Source of the DNA: Novosphingobium sp.
GTDB taxonomy: Bacteria; Pseudomonadota; Alphaproteobacteria; Sphingomonadales; Sphingomonadaceae
Direction of reading: 5' to 3'
Length of the DNA stretch: 22,367 nt
Assembly (NCBI GenBank): GCA_027490345.1
Contig: JAIXYF010000373.1
Span: 1 to 22,367, forward strand
The notes under the pieces were generated by a model. That model saw only the letters and a list, made by a program, of their open reading frames with translations, searched no databases and was not told where the DNA came from. Shown here in pieces: positions 1-8,621 of this stretch. Both the position numbers and the translations under genes were made by a program. Numbering within the stretch: the stretch's first letter is position 1; every line of letters begins with the position of its first letter.

Positions 1-394
1 GCGTGATCCGCTGGCCCAGAAACACGCGGGCCAGCACCGTGTTGGGCACCAGCAGCAGCGCAAATAGCACCGCGACGAGGCCGGAGGTGAGATATTGCTC
101 CGAGCGGTAGATGAACTGGAAGTTGAGGCTGAACACGCTGCAGCCCATCACCGCTGCCACCATCAGCCCGCGCCGGTCCAGCACCAGTGGCAGGCGCTGG
201 AACGCGGCAAAGGCGAACATGCCGATCGCGCCGCCAGTGAACCGCCAGGTGACCGACCAGCTCGGCGGCACATCGCCCAGCTGATACTTGATCGCGATCC
301 ACGTGGAGCCCCAGATCACCGCGGTCAGCAGGAACGGCACAAGAATGCGCACATCCAGCAGCCGGGCCTCTCCCGGCCGGTCCGCCCCGCTCAC
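1..394 (-). CDS. EamA/DMT-family membrane transporter, N-terminal part (truncated by window edge)
   Basis: About 131 residues are visible, reading off the left edge of the window. After a short polar start the protein runs through hydrophobic segments: VRILVPFLLTAVIWGSTWIA, then a segment around GGAIGMFAFAAFQ, one around VAAVMGCSVFSLNFQF, and one around GLVAVLFALLLVPNTVLA. The early WGSTW followed by a TWR element is typical of the EamA (drug/metabolite transporter) fold, usually about 300 residues with ten helices in the inner membrane. The chosen start is GTG at 392-394, which overlaps the TGA of the upstream threonine aldolase gene by two bases (GTGA) and implies coupled translation. No ATG lies further upstream in this frame. 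The substrate cannot be read from the sequence. The pairing with threonine aldolase, and the fact that the threonine/homoserine exporter RhtA belongs to this superfamily, makes amino-acid or metabolite efflux possible, but this is inference. Confidence 0.82.
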   Translation of the reverse strand, partial: MSGADRPGEARLLDVRILVPFLLTAVIWGSTWIAIKYQLGDVPPSWSVTWRFTGGAIGMFAFAAFQRLPLVLDRRGLMVAAVMGCSVFSLNFQFIYRSEQYLTSGLVAVLFALLLVPNTVLARVFLGQRIT

Positions 395-1419
395 AGGACA
401 GAAAGCGCGCGGGCAAGCGCGGCCACTTCTTGCGGCGGGCTGTTCCACGCGGTCACTAGCCGGGCAGCGCCAAGGGTGCCTGCGGGCGCATCGTCAGAAA
501 CCGGCCAATCATAGAAATCGAAGCCCTGTGCCCGCAGCACGGCCTGTTCGGCGGGGGAAAGGCTGACGAACACCTCGTTCGCCTCCACCGGTTGGAGCAG
601 CCGACCGCCGCAGGCTGCGGCGATTTCCTGCGCGGCGGCATTGGCGGCGCGCGCGTTTTCCAGCCATAGATCGCCCTCGATCATGGCGAGGATCTGCGCG
701 GCCAGATACCGGCCCTTCGATTGCAGATGCCCCGCGCGCTTGCGGCGGAAGCGGACCACATCGGCCAGATCGGGCGCGAAAAAGACCACGGCTTCCGCGC
801 TCATCCCGCCGTTTTTGACACAGCCGAAGCTGAGCGCATCAACCCCCGCGCGCACGGTGAACTCTGCCGGATGACACCCCAGATGCGCCGCCGCATTGGC
901 AAAGCGCGCGCCATCCATATGCAGCCCAAGCCCGCGCGCCTTGGCCAGTGCGCCGATGGCGGCCACTTCGGCCGGGGCATAGACCCGCCCGCATTCGGTG
1001 GCCTGCGTGATCGAGATCGCGTGGGGCTGGACCTGATGGACGCCGGGACGGATGGCATCGAGCACCGCGCGCAAGCCCTCCGGCGTGAGCTTGGCGCCCG
1101 TGCCCTCGGCCAGCAGCAGCTTTGCCCCGTGGAGGAAGAAGCCCGGCGCGCCGCCCTCGTCCATCTCGATGTGCGCTTCCTTGTGGCAGACGAGCCCGCC
1201 ATGGGGCGGCACCATGGCAGCCAGCGCCAGGCAATTGGCCGCAGTCCCCGTTGCCACCCATAGCGCCGTGCACGGCGCGCCGAAGAGATCGGAAAACGCC
1301 GCATCGAGCTTGGCCGAGAGCGCATCGCCATCATAGGCGGCATCTGCTGCATCGGCGGCCTGCATCGCCTGCCAGATGCGGGGGTGGACAGACGCGGCAT
1401 TGTCGGAGAAAAACTTCAT
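391..1419 (-). CDS. ltaE: Low-specificity L-threonine aldolase (PLP-dependent)
   Basis: This 342-residue protein belongs to the fold-type I PLP enzymes of the beta-eliminating lyase/threonine aldolase family, which cleave L-threonine or L-allo-threonine to glycine and acetaldehyde in the cytoplasm. It starts MKFFSDNAAS, matching the family's N-terminal FxSDN motif. The HMDGARFANA motif (around Asp169 and Arg172) contacts the PLP ring and substrate carboxylate, and SFGCVKNGG places the probable Schiff-base lysine at Lys202. The length matches the family. An upstream in-frame start would add 18 unconserved residues, so ATG at 1417-1419 is preferred. The stop overlaps the GTG start of the EamA transporter, so the two form an operon. 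A 59-base gap separates it from the divergent small GNAT gene at 1479, which must hold both promoters. The family is clear. Stereospecificity (L versus L-allo) cannot be told from sequence. Confidence 0.9.
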   Translation of the reverse strand: MKFFSDNAASVHPRIWQAMQAADAADAAYDGDALSAKLDAAFSDLFGAPCTALWVATGTAANCLALAAMVPPHGGLVCHKEAHIEMDEGGAPGFFLHGAKLLLAEGTGAKLTPEGLRAVLDAIRPGVHQVQPHAISITQATECGRVYAPAEVAAIGALAKARGLGLHMDGARFANAAAHLGCHPAEFTVRAGVDALSFGCVKNGGMSAEAVVFFAPDLADVVRFRRKRAGHLQSKGRYLAAQILAMIEGDLWLENARAANAAAQEIAAACGGRLLQPVEANEVFVSLSPAEQAVLRAQGFDFYDWPVSDDAPAGTLGAARLVTAWNSPPQEVAALARALSVL

Positions 1420-1478
1420 GGGCGTGGCCTTAGCGGGCGCAGCGCACGGTTGGAAGGGCTGCGGGAGAAGCAAGAGCC

Positions 1479-1769
1479 ATGGACGAAGCGGTCATCACTC
1501 AAATCGATCAGGGCAACGAGGGCGAATATCAGGCCCGCGTGGCTGACAACGCAGCCTTCGGGCGGCTGACGTATGTACGCAATGGCCAAGTGCTGACGGC
1601 GGAACACACGCTGGTTCCGGCTGAGATCGGCGGGCGCGGGATTGCGGGCAAGCTGGTGGCGGCGATGGTGGCCGATGCGCAGGCACAGGGCTGGAAGATC
1701 GTTCCTGAATGCAGCTATGTCGCCGCCGCCTTCAAGCGCCATCCGGAATGGGCCGGCCTGCTGGCGTGA
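1479..1769 (+). CDS. Small GNAT-like acetyltransferase (YjdJ-type, single domain)
   Basis: A 96-residue protein of the minimal GNAT-like family (GCN5-related, YjdJ/NATD1 type), which consists of little more than the acetyl-CoA-binding core. Visible landmarks are the strand GRLTYVRNGQVLTAEHTLV, the pyrophosphate-binding loop GGRGIAGKLV and the C-terminal signature VPECSYVAAAFKRHPEW, with the Cys and Pro-Glu-Cys placement usual for this family. The ATG at 1479 follows a purine-rich GGGAGAAG stretch. The gene is divergent from threonine aldolase and convergent with the larger GNAT gene, with only three bases between their stop codons, so there is no room for a terminator. The substrate of this family is generally unknown. 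It could act on a small amine, or have lost activity. Confidence 0.85.
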   Translation: MDEAVITQIDQGNEGEYQARVADNAAFGRLTYVRNGQVLTAEHTLVPAEIGGRGIAGKLVAAMVADAQAQGWKIVPECSYVAAAFKRHPEWAGLLA

Positions 1770-1772
1770 ACC

Positions 1773-2309
1773 CTACAGCACCTTCCCCATGCGGATGATC
1801 GGCACGATCACCCCCTCGCGCGAGGTGGCTTCGACCGCCTCGATCTCGGCATAGCCGCACGCCTGGTATAGCGGCAGACCGGCTAGGGTGGCCATGAGCT
1901 CCACCCGCGCGAATCCGGCGGCGCGCGCGGCGTCCTCGCACAGCGCCATGATCTGCTTGCCTATGCCGCGCCGGGCATGGGCGGGATCGACATACATCGC
2001 GCGGATGCGGGCGGCATCCGTGGCGGGATCGAGCGGCAGCGGCTGCCGCGGCACGATGCTGTCGTCCCCGCCAAACAGCGTGGCGCGCCAGCTCCACCCG
2101 CCGCAGCCGACAAGCTGATCCCCGGCTAGGATCATGAAGTAGGTCCGGTCCTGCACCAGCTGAGTATCCAGCCCCATGATCTGGTGGCTGGCCGCGACTT
2201 GGTCGGGCGTCAGGAAATCGCGCTGAAGTTCCTCGATCGCGCGTGTCATCAGCGCGCGCAGGGCGGGCAGATCGGCCTCGGTCGCCGCGCGGTGCGAGAA
2301 TGCCGCCAA
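1773..2309 (-). CDS. GNAT-family N-acetyltransferase
   Basis: A 178-residue cytoplasmic acetyltransferase. The N-terminus HRAATEADLPALRALM matches GNAT strand 1 and helix 1. Motif A is clear: RIRAMYVDPAHARRGIGKQI, with the R/Q-x-x-G-x-G/A acetyl-CoA pyrophosphate loop as RRGIGK. The end, LPLYQACGY, is the usual motif B region. The only standard start that keeps strand 1 is TTG at 2307-2309, preceded by GAGG at very short spacing. The first internal ATG would delete the first strand and helix. The TGA of the upstream gamma-glutamyltransferase ends three codon-lengths or fewer away, so translation is probably by re-initiation in an operon. The acceptor substrate is unknown. The family call is sure, the start less so. 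Confidence 0.85.
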   Translation of the reverse strand: MAAFSHRAATEADLPALRALMTRAIEELQRDFLTPDQVAASHQIMGLDTQLVQDRTYFMILAGDQLVGCGGWSWRATLFGGDDSIVPRQPLPLDPATDAARIRAMYVDPAHARRGIGKQIMALCEDAARAAGFARVELMATLAGLPLYQACGYAEIEAVEATSREGVIVPIIRMGKVL

Positions 2310-2311
2310 CC

Positions 2312-4063
2312 TCAGTATCCGGCGACGCTGCCCACCGGGAGGCGCGGATCAATGGCACCATAAAGCCGGTCGCGGCCCACAGGCAGCTTGCCGTGCGGCG
2401 GCTTGCCCAGCGCCGGGCTGCCGACAAGGATCACGGCGATCTGGTTCCAGTAGTCCATCGGCTCCAGCTTGTGGCCCTTGGCCTCCAGCGCGGCGCGGGT
2501 TTCTGCGCTCAGCGCGCGGGGTTCGGTGAAGATCGCATCGGGCAGCCACTGCGCATGGATGCGCGCCGCATCAGTCGCCTCGGTCACGGTCATGCCGTGG
2601 TCGATCACGTTGAGCATGACTTGCAGCACGCCGGTGGGGATATGGCTGCCGCCGGGGGTGCCCACGACCATGACGAGCTGGCCGTCCTTGGTGACGATCG
2701 TCGGCGCCATTGAGGACAAGGGCCGCTTACCCGGCACGATGGCGTTGTTCACGCCTTCGACGAGGCCATACATGTTGGGCTCGCCCGGCTTGGACGAGAA
2801 ATCGTCCATCTCATCGTTGAGCAGGATGCCGGTGCCCTCCGCCGTCACGCGCGCGCCGAACCAGTCGTTGAGCGTGTAGGTGAGCGAGACGGCATTGCCG
2901 GCTGCATCGACAATGGAAAAGTGCGTGGTGCTGGCGCCCTCGCGGGTCTCTCCCGGCACGCCGAGCGAAATCGAAGGTGTGGCCTTGTCCGCACTGATCC
3001 CGCTGCGCAGCTGGGCTGCATAGCCGGGCGAAATCAGCTTGGCGACATCGGCTTTCACAAAGCCCGGATCGCCCAGATTGACATTGCGATCATGATAGGC
3101 GCGGCGCAGCGCTTCGGTGAGATAGTGCACGTTCTGCGCCGAATGCCAGCCAAGCTCGCCCATCGGCCAGGCCGAGAGGATGTTCAGCGTCTCGCACACC
3201 ACCACGCCGCCAGAGCTCGGCGGCGGGGCGGAAATCACATGATAGCCCCGGTAATCGCATTCGAGCGGGGTGCGTTCCACAGCGCGGTAGGCGGCGAAAT
3301 CGGCCTTGGTCAGGATGCCGCCATGGGCCTTGCTGGACGCGGCGATCCTGGCGGCAATCTCGCCCTTGTAGAACGCGTCGGCGCCCTGATCGGCGATGAG
3401 CTGTAGCATCCGGCCAAGATCGGTCTGCACCAGCGTCTGGCCCTTTTCCCATGGCTTGCCGTCCTTCAGGAAGATGGCGGCGCTGGCTGCGTCCTTGGCA
3501 AAGTCCTCGGCCCCTTCGGCCAGGAACGTGGCATCACCCTGATCCAGCGCGAAGCCATCGCGCGCCATGCTGATGGCCGGGGCCATCAGCCGCGCGCGCG
3601 GCAGGACCGCAAACTTTTCGCGCGCCAGTTCAAGGCCCGCAACGGTGCCCGGCACGCCGACCGCCTTGTGCCCGCGCGTGGAAAGCAGCGGAATCACCTT
3701 GCCCGCCTTGTCCAGATACATCGTGGGCGTGGCGGCCCCGGGCGCGGTTTCGCGAAAATCGATGAAGCTTTGGCGGCCATCGGCCAAGCGGATGGTCATG
3801 AAGCCGCCGCCGCCGATATTGCCCGCCTCGGGGAAAGTCACCGCCAGCGCATAAGCCACCGCGATGGCCGCATCGACGGCATTGCCGCCTTCCTTGAGCA
3901 CCTCCACCCCGGCATCGCTGGCGAGCCGGTGCGCGGAAACGACCATGCCATGTTCTGCCCCCACCGGAACCTGCGAGGCCGCCAGCAGCGGGCCGGGCAG
4001 CACGGCGCCGCTGATCAGGGAAAGTGCCGCGAGGGCAGTGATTGCAGTCTTGCGCAGGGCCAT
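2312..4063 (-). CDS. ggt: Gamma-glutamyltransferase (gamma-glutamyltranspeptidase), secreted precursor
   Basis: A 583-residue Ntn-hydrolase that breaks the gamma-glutamyl bond of glutathione and related peptides in the periplasm, by hydrolysis or transfer to another amino acid. MALRKTAITALAALSLISGA followed by VLPGPLLAAS is a Sec signal peptide. The mature N-terminus GMVVSAHRLASDAG and GGNAVDAAIA are typical of the large subunit. Arg104 (IDFRETAP) corresponds to the carboxylate-binding arginine. Autocleavage should occur before Thr379 in STTHFSIVD, which becomes the nucleophile of the small subunit. LNDEMDDFSSKPG, KRPLSSMAPTIV and GTPGGSHIPTGV complete the active site. The family is near certain. 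ATG at 4061-4063 is preferred because a further upstream start would bury the signal peptide, and AAGGAG lies upstream. A terminator separates it from the TonB receptor gene, so it probably has its own promoter in 4064-4105. It is followed at once by the GNAT gene. Confidence 0.96.
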   Translation of the reverse strand: MALRKTAITALAALSLISGAVLPGPLLAASQVPVGAEHGMVVSAHRLASDAGVEVLKEGGNAVDAAIAVAYALAVTFPEAGNIGGGGFMTIRLADGRQSFIDFRETAPGAATPTMYLDKAGKVIPLLSTRGHKAVGVPGTVAGLELAREKFAVLPRARLMAPAISMARDGFALDQGDATFLAEGAEDFAKDAASAAIFLKDGKPWEKGQTLVQTDLGRMLQLIADQGADAFYKGEIAARIAASSKAHGGILTKADFAAYRAVERTPLECDYRGYHVISAPPPSSGGVVVCETLNILSAWPMGELGWHSAQNVHYLTEALRRAYHDRNVNLGDPGFVKADVAKLISPGYAAQLRSGISADKATPSISLGVPGETREGASTTHFSIVDAAGNAVSLTYTLNDWFGARVTAEGTGILLNDEMDDFSSKPGEPNMYGLVEGVNNAIVPGKRPLSSMAPTIVTKDGQLVMVVGTPGGSHIPTGVLQVMLNVIDHGMTVTEATDAARIHAQWLPDAIFTEPRALSAETRAALEAKGHKLEPMDYWNQIAVILVGSPALGKPPHGKLPVGRDRLYGAIDPRLPVGSVAGY

Positions 4064-4105
4064 GAGTCTTGTCGTCTCCTTGCGCACCTCTGCCCCCCGG
4101 CCGAC

Positions 4106-4143
4106 CAAAAGAAAAGGGCGGGGAAGCCGAAACCTCCCCGCCC
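4106..4143 (-). terminator. Rho-independent terminator after the TonB-dependent receptor gene
   Basis: A perfect 9-bp GC-rich stem (4116-4124 with 4135-4143) encloses a 10-base loop. On the minus strand the stem is followed directly by TTTTCTTTT (4107-4115). It lies about 40 bases beyond the stop of the receptor gene and before the gamma-glutamyltransferase start, so it should end the receptor transcript. It is the only textbook intrinsic terminator I found in the window. Confidence 0.9.
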
Positions 4144-4185
4144 GATCCTGTTAGGCCCCATCCGCTTGGACGGAGGCGCCGGATA

Positions 4186-6843
4186 TCAATACTTCACGCG
4201 GGCCCGGATGTACCAGAAGCCGCCGTTGAAGCCGAAGGGACCGCCGTTACGCGGATAGATCTGGCCGTCGGCGGTGCTGCCCGTCAGCGTGTAGATCGGG
4301 TTCGAGGTCGTCGGCTTGATCCGGTCAGGCCGCGTATCGAAGATGTTGTTGCCGCCCGCGGTCAGCGTGAAGTTGTCCATGAACGTGTAGCTCACGTCCA
4401 GATCCGCCGTGACCTTCGCGCCGAACTGCTGACCCGGATAATCGGTCTCGGCGCGCCATTGGCCGAAGTAGCGACCGGCAGCACCGATCGAGAAGTTGCC
4501 GCTCGACCAGTTGCCTTGGAGGTTGAGGCGGTGCTTCGGTGCCAGGTTCTGCGCATCGACGCGCTGTGCAAGGCTGATCGAGGCCGGGTCCCACTTGGTA
4601 ACGCGGTTCTTGTTGTAGTTGTATGCCAGCGTCAGGTTCAGCTTGCCGCCGCCGAGATCGGTCCGGTAGCTGCCCACCACGTCGACACCGCGAGTGCGGA
4701 TATCGAGCGAGTTGGTGAAGAACTGGACGTTGCCGCCCACGCCCACCGAGGCGAGTTCAGGCTGCGCCACGACATCGGCCGCATCCACCACGAACGAGCG
4801 CGAGATGAAGATGCGGTCGGTGACCTTGATCTGGTAGGCGTCGACCGTCAGCGTCAGCGCGCTGGTTGGCTGGAACACGAAGCCGAAACCGAAGTTGGTC
4901 GACTTTTCCGGCTTCAGGTTCTGCGCGCCATAGTACTGGGCTACCGCGCTCGTCACCGGGAAAGTGCCGACCTGTACCGCCTGACCGGCGAGGAAGTTGG
5001 TGGTGAGCACCTGAGCGTTGTTCTGGCCCGGGGTCGGAGCGTGGAAGCCCGAACCAACGGTGGCGCGCACCGCGACTTCGTCGGTCACGTGGTAGATGCC
5101 GTTGAACTTGTAGACGAAGCGTCCGCCGAACGAATCGTAGTGTTCATAGCGGCCTGCCGCACCAAGCGTGAGCTCCTTGGTAATGTCGGCTTCGGCGCCG
5201 ACATAGACGCCCCAGCTCTTCTGACGGCTGGTGCCGGCATAAGTCGGCGAGGTACCGCCATAGCCACTGGCCGCCGGAGCGAACGAACGGGTCTTCTCGC
5301 CGGTATTGGTGTAGATGCCCGAGCCCGGCGCCGTTTCGGCATAGAGATCGCGGGCAATCGCGTAAGTACCGGCACCGTAGGACTGGAGATCGCCTTCGGT
5401 GGCAGTGTAGCTTTCACGCCGGAATTCCGCGCCGCCCGAGAAAGTGATCGGGCTGGCGAGGCCAGCTTCGACCGCGTAGGTCAGGTCGACGTTGGCGTCG
5501 AATTCCTTCTGGATCAGCTTGCCGAACTGGAAGCTGGTCTGCGAATCCGGACCGAACGACGGGCTGATCGAGTTGAACATCGACAAGTCGAGCTGGTTGC
5601 GGCTGAGCGAGGCCGACACGTCGTAGGTGAAGCCGCCGTCGGTGCTGCCCTTGTAGCCCAGGGTACCGATCGCCTGGTCGGTCTTGCCGACGAAGATCGG
5701 GGTGAAGCCGCCCGGATAGATCGAGCTCAGGTTGAAGACGTTGCTGTCCTTGACGAACGCGCCTGCGGGGCACGTCGGGTTACCGGCCGGGCACTGCGTC
5801 TTGTAGTAGGGCGCCTGAAACGCGCCGTTGCCGCCGAGGGAGCCGGTCTTGAGCGAGCCGGTGCCATCGTCGAATTCGAACGTGCTTGAGCCGACATAGT
5901 TCGAACGATAGTTGAAGCTCTGCTCGGCGCGGCTGTGCGCGAAGTTGCCGAACGCATAAATCTTGCTGTTGTCGGTCACTTCGTAGGCGGCGTTGACCAC
6001 GGCCTTCCAGCCCTCGCTCGGCGAATTGCCCCAGATCTGGGCAGGCAGCGGTGCGAACGGAATCTTGTCGGCCAGCGAGGGATTCTCGGCGGCGAAGCGG
6101 ACTGCCAGCGGGCGGGTTACGCCGCGGCTGGTGCGGCCATCGTTGTTGTATTCGCCCGAAATGTTGATGAAGCCGCGGTCCGACTTGAGACCGGCGTTGG
6201 CCGCAATCTGGTAGCTCTTGCCATCACCTTCATAGAACTGGCCGTAGCGTCCGACCATTTCGAAGCCGGCATTATCGCGCAGGCCATAGTTCAGCACGCC
6301 CGCGATGGCGTCAGAGCCATACTGCGCAGTCGCACCGTCGCGCAGGACTTCGAGGCCCTTGATCGCGATGGCCGGGATCGCCGAAATATCGGGGCCTTGC
6401 GAGCCGAACGACAGGCCGGTGTCACCACCGTTGTAGACCTGCACGAGCGCCGAGCGGTTGTAGCGCTTGCCATTGAGCATGACGAGCAGCTGATCGCCCG
6501 GCAGGCCGCGCAGCGAGGGCGCGCGCACAAAGGTCGAGGCATCCGAGATCGAGTTCTGGCCAACGAAGAACGACGGCACGAGGTTGCGGACCGAGTCCAG
6601 CAGGTTCGACGTGGGCTGCGTGGCGATGTCGGCGGCGCTGATCACGTCGATCGGCGAGGCGCTGTCGGCCACGGTGCGGTCGGTACGGCGGGTGCCGATG
6701 ACCACAATGCTCTGCGCCGCAGCAGCATCATCAGCCGAAGCGGCAGTCTGCGCAAAGGCGGCCTGCGGAGCAGCCACACCGGCGAAGGCGGCGGCCGAAG
6801 CCAGCAGCGCACCGCGCAAGGCAAGATTGGAAAGAGTTCGCAC
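4186..6843 (-). CDS. TonB-dependent outer membrane receptor
   Basis: An 885-residue receptor of the normal size for TonB-dependent transporters, which import scarce ligands such as siderophores, vitamins, sugars or peptides across the outer membrane using TonB energy. Residues 1 to about 31 form an Ala-rich signal peptide ending AAFA. SIVVIGTR (about 45-52) looks like the TonB-box region. The plug follows, with SPIDVISAADI, the LRGLPGDQLLVMLNGKRYNR element and GLEVLRDGATAQYGSDAIAG, a hallmark of the family. The rest is beta-barrel with alternating aromatic residues and ends in RARVKY, a terminal aromatic as expected for BAM assembly. Two cysteines six residues apart, in a loop near CPAGNPTCPAG, could form a surface disulfide. 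The start is GTG at 6841-6843, supported by AAGGGG eight bases upstream. The ligand is not evident. Gamma-glutamyltransferase lies downstream on the same strand but beyond a terminator. Confidence 0.95.
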   Translation of the reverse strand: MRTLSNLALRGALLASAAAFAGVAAPQAAFAQTAASADDAAAAQSIVVIGTRRTDRTVADSASPIDVISAADIATQPTSNLLDSVRNLVPSFFVGQNSISDASTFVRAPSLRGLPGDQLLVMLNGKRYNRSALVQVYNGGDTGLSFGSQGPDISAIPAIAIKGLEVLRDGATAQYGSDAIAGVLNYGLRDNAGFEMVGRYGQFYEGDGKSYQIAANAGLKSDRGFINISGEYNNDGRTSRGVTRPLAVRFAAENPSLADKIPFAPLPAQIWGNSPSEGWKAVVNAAYEVTDNSKIYAFGNFAHSRAEQSFNYRSNYVGSSTFEFDDGTGSLKTGSLGGNGAFQAPYYKTQCPAGNPTCPAGAFVKDSNVFNLSSIYPGGFTPIFVGKTDQAIGTLGYKGSTDGGFTYDVSASLSRNQLDLSMFNSISPSFGPDSQTSFQFGKLIQKEFDANVDLTYAVEAGLASPITFSGGAEFRRESYTATEGDLQSYGAGTYAIARDLYAETAPGSGIYTNTGEKTRSFAPAASGYGGTSPTYAGTSRQKSWGVYVGAEADITKELTLGAAGRYEHYDSFGGRFVYKFNGIYHVTDEVAVRATVGSGFHAPTPGQNNAQVLTTNFLAGQAVQVGTFPVTSAVAQYYGAQNLKPEKSTNFGFGFVFQPTSALTLTVDAYQIKVTDRIFISRSFVVDAADVVAQPELASVGVGGNVQFFTNSLDIRTRGVDVVGSYRTDLGGGKLNLTLAYNYNKNRVTKWDPASISLAQRVDAQNLAPKHRLNLQGNWSSGNFSIGAAGRYFGQWRAETDYPGQQFGAKVTADLDVSYTFMDNFTLTAGGNNIFDTRPDRIKPTTSNPIYTLTGSTADGQIYPRNGGPFGFNGGFWYIRARVKY

Positions 6844-6851
6844 GTGATAGA

Positions 6852-6857
6852 CCCCTT
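6852..6857 (-). promoter_or_regulatory. Shine-Dalgarno site fixing the GTG start of the TonB receptor gene
   Basis: On the minus strand AAGGGG lies eight bases before GTG (6841-6843). No ATG is suitably placed before the signal peptide, so this site decides the start. Confidence 0.75.
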
Positions 6858-7059
6858 GTATTCAGCCGCCGAGCACAAAATCTGCCCGCCGAACCTTTTG
6901 CTTAAGCGCCCTAGGGATATTCTTTCGATTGCAAGAGTAAATCAGTTTGCAGGGCAATCCGGCCTGCAGCCTAGCGAAATCCGCGCAAGTGTGACATTTT
7001 TGCTATTGCCAGTGCCAACCGGCCACAGACACTTTTGCTAGGTTTTTCATGACTGTCTG

Positions 7060-8466
7060 TTACTCGCGCAGCGCTTCCTGCGAGATCCGGATTAGCGGGC
7101 CAAGCACGTAGTTCAAGATCGTCTGGCGACCCGAACGGATCGCCACTTCGCCGGTCATGCCGGGAATCACCGGCATCCCGGCGCCAAAGCTGGCGCGCCC
7201 GGCATCCAGCCGCACCCTGTAATACAGCCCGCCGCGCGGATCCTGAATCACATCGGGCGAAACATCGACGACTTTGGCTTCCAGCGAGCCATAGACCGTG
7301 GAATCATAGGCCGAGATCTTGATCCGCGCGGGCAGGCCCGGCCAGATGTTGCTGCGGTCCTTGGGCGCGATGCGCGCCTCGATGATGACCTGGCTGGCGG
7401 CGGGTACGATTTCGGCCACTGGCTCGCCGCCGCGGATCACGCCACCGGCAGTGCGAACGTTGAGCCGGTTGATCACGCCATCGACCGGCGCGCGGATTTC
7501 CTCACGCGCGACGCGGTCTTCTACCGCGCCAAACTGCTCATCGGCCTTGGCAAGTTCAAGCCGCAAGGCAGCGGCCTGCGCGCGGATCTGCTCCATGTCG
7601 CTGGCCCAGATCTCGCCGCGCCGGGCCGCGGATTCGCCAAGGCCAGCAGAAGATTGCGGAATCTGGTTGGCCACATCGGCAATGCGCGTGCGCAGCGAAA
7701 GCAGCATCGCGCGCTTGTCGAGCACGTCGCGCTCTGACACCGCATCCTCGGCATAAGCGCGTTCGAGCTTGGTCAGCTGTTCCATCGCGAGGCGCTCTTC
7801 ATTGCGCAGATTGCCCAGCCGCGCCTGGAGCGAGCCGACTTCGGCGGATTTGGCGCGGGCCTGCTGGTTGATCACGCCCACCTGGCTGTTGCGCTGGGCG
7901 CGGCGTGAGGCGAACAGTCCGGCCTCGCTCGCGGCGATTTCGGGCGCCTGTGCGGCCAGATCAGTCGGCGGCACAAAGCTGCCCGCGCCCGAAATTTCAG
8001 CATCGAGCCGCGCCAGGATGATGCGCTTGGCCACCAGATCGGTGCGCGCGTTTTCGATCGCCGCGCCGGTAGAGGCATTGCTGATGCGCATCAGCACTTG
8101 CCCCTTGCGCACTCGCTGGCCTTCCTCAACCAGAATTTCCTTCACGATCCCGCCTTCCAGATGCTGAACCAGCTGGTTCTGCGTGGAAGGCAGCACCCGG
8201 CCTGCGCCGCGCGTGACTTTGTCCACCGTGAACAGCGCCATCCACAGCGCCACCAGACCGAATGTGATCGCCAGCGCCTTGAGCAGCCGGGACGGCGCGG
8301 CCACGCCGAGCCGCGCGCTCCATGGTAGCGCCGCGCCGATGGGCTGGCTGGGCAGCGCCAGCCTTCCGCTCAGCACTGCTTCCGCCTCTCCGGGGCGCAG
8401 ATCATTAAACAGGCTGGCCCCGCCGAGCGAGACGATAAGCGATTGGCGAAGGCGCGCAAAACGCAT
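7060..8466 (-). CDS. HlyD-family periplasmic adaptor (membrane fusion protein) of the type I secretion system
   Basis: A 468-residue membrane fusion protein that joins the inner-membrane ABC transporter to the TolC-type channel. A cytoplasmic tail of about 60 residues precedes one transmembrane helix (61-80, around AITFGLVALWMALFTV). The first half of the lipoyl/barrel-sandwich domain follows (QHLEGGIVKEILVEEGQRVR). A long alpha-helical hairpin occupies about 140-330, and the second half lipoyl is EIRAPVDGVINRLNVRTAGG. The C-terminus carries the family's VIPGMTGEVAIRSGRQTIL motif and ends LGPLIRISQEALRE. ATG at 8464-8466 is preferred to an upstream TTG that adds seven residues. The gene is divergent from the ABC gene across 155 bases. 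It corresponds in role to HlyD, LapC or SiiD. Confidence 0.94.
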   Translation of the reverse strand: MRFARLRQSLIVSLGGASLFNDLRPGEAEAVLSGRLALPSQPIGAALPWSARLGVAAPSRLLKALAITFGLVALWMALFTVDKVTRGAGRVLPSTQNQLVQHLEGGIVKEILVEEGQRVRKGQVLMRISNASTGAAIENARTDLVAKRIILARLDAEISGAGSFVPPTDLAAQAPEIAASEAGLFASRRAQRNSQVGVINQQARAKSAEVGSLQARLGNLRNEERLAMEQLTKLERAYAEDAVSERDVLDKRAMLLSLRTRIADVANQIPQSSAGLGESAARRGEIWASDMEQIRAQAAALRLELAKADEQFGAVEDRVAREEIRAPVDGVINRLNVRTAGGVIRGGEPVAEIVPAASQVIIEARIAPKDRSNIWPGLPARIKISAYDSTVYGSLEAKVVDVSPDVIQDPRGGLYYRVRLDAGRASFGAGMPVIPGMTGEVAIRSGRQTILNYVLGPLIRISQEALRE

Positions 8467-8621
8467 GGCAGAACCCCGATGAAACAAGCCGTGTTGCCCG
8501 CCATTTACCGTTCATTATCCTTGTTTTGGCTTGCCCGCCGGATACGGGTAGCCCCCTATGCTCTGCTTCACCCGGCGTTTTCCATAAACTGGCACTCCCG
8601 CCCCGAACTGGGGTAAACGCC
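8467..8621. promoter_or_regulatory. Divergent intergenic region between the HlyD and ABC genes
   Basis: This 155-base gap must hold the promoters for the minus-strand adaptor gene and the plus-strand secretion run. It is visibly more AT-rich near 8508-8531 than the surrounding genes. I could not find convincing -35/-10 pairs on either strand. A weak 4-bp hairpin (8601-8604 with 8610-8613) overlaps the GGGG that serves as the likely ribosome site of the ABC gene. Confidence 0.4.

Noticed and set aside
4069..5889. 606-codon plus-strand open frame opposite the TonB receptor
   Set aside because: It is antisense to an unmistakable receptor gene, begins inside the terminator/ggt leader, and its composition (Arg, Ala, Glu, Val) is that of a complementary frame in high-GC DNA.
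7025..7058. CAGACA/TGTCTG inverted repeat downstream of the HlyD gene as a terminator
   Set aside because: Only six pairs with a loop of over 20 bases and no U-tract after it.
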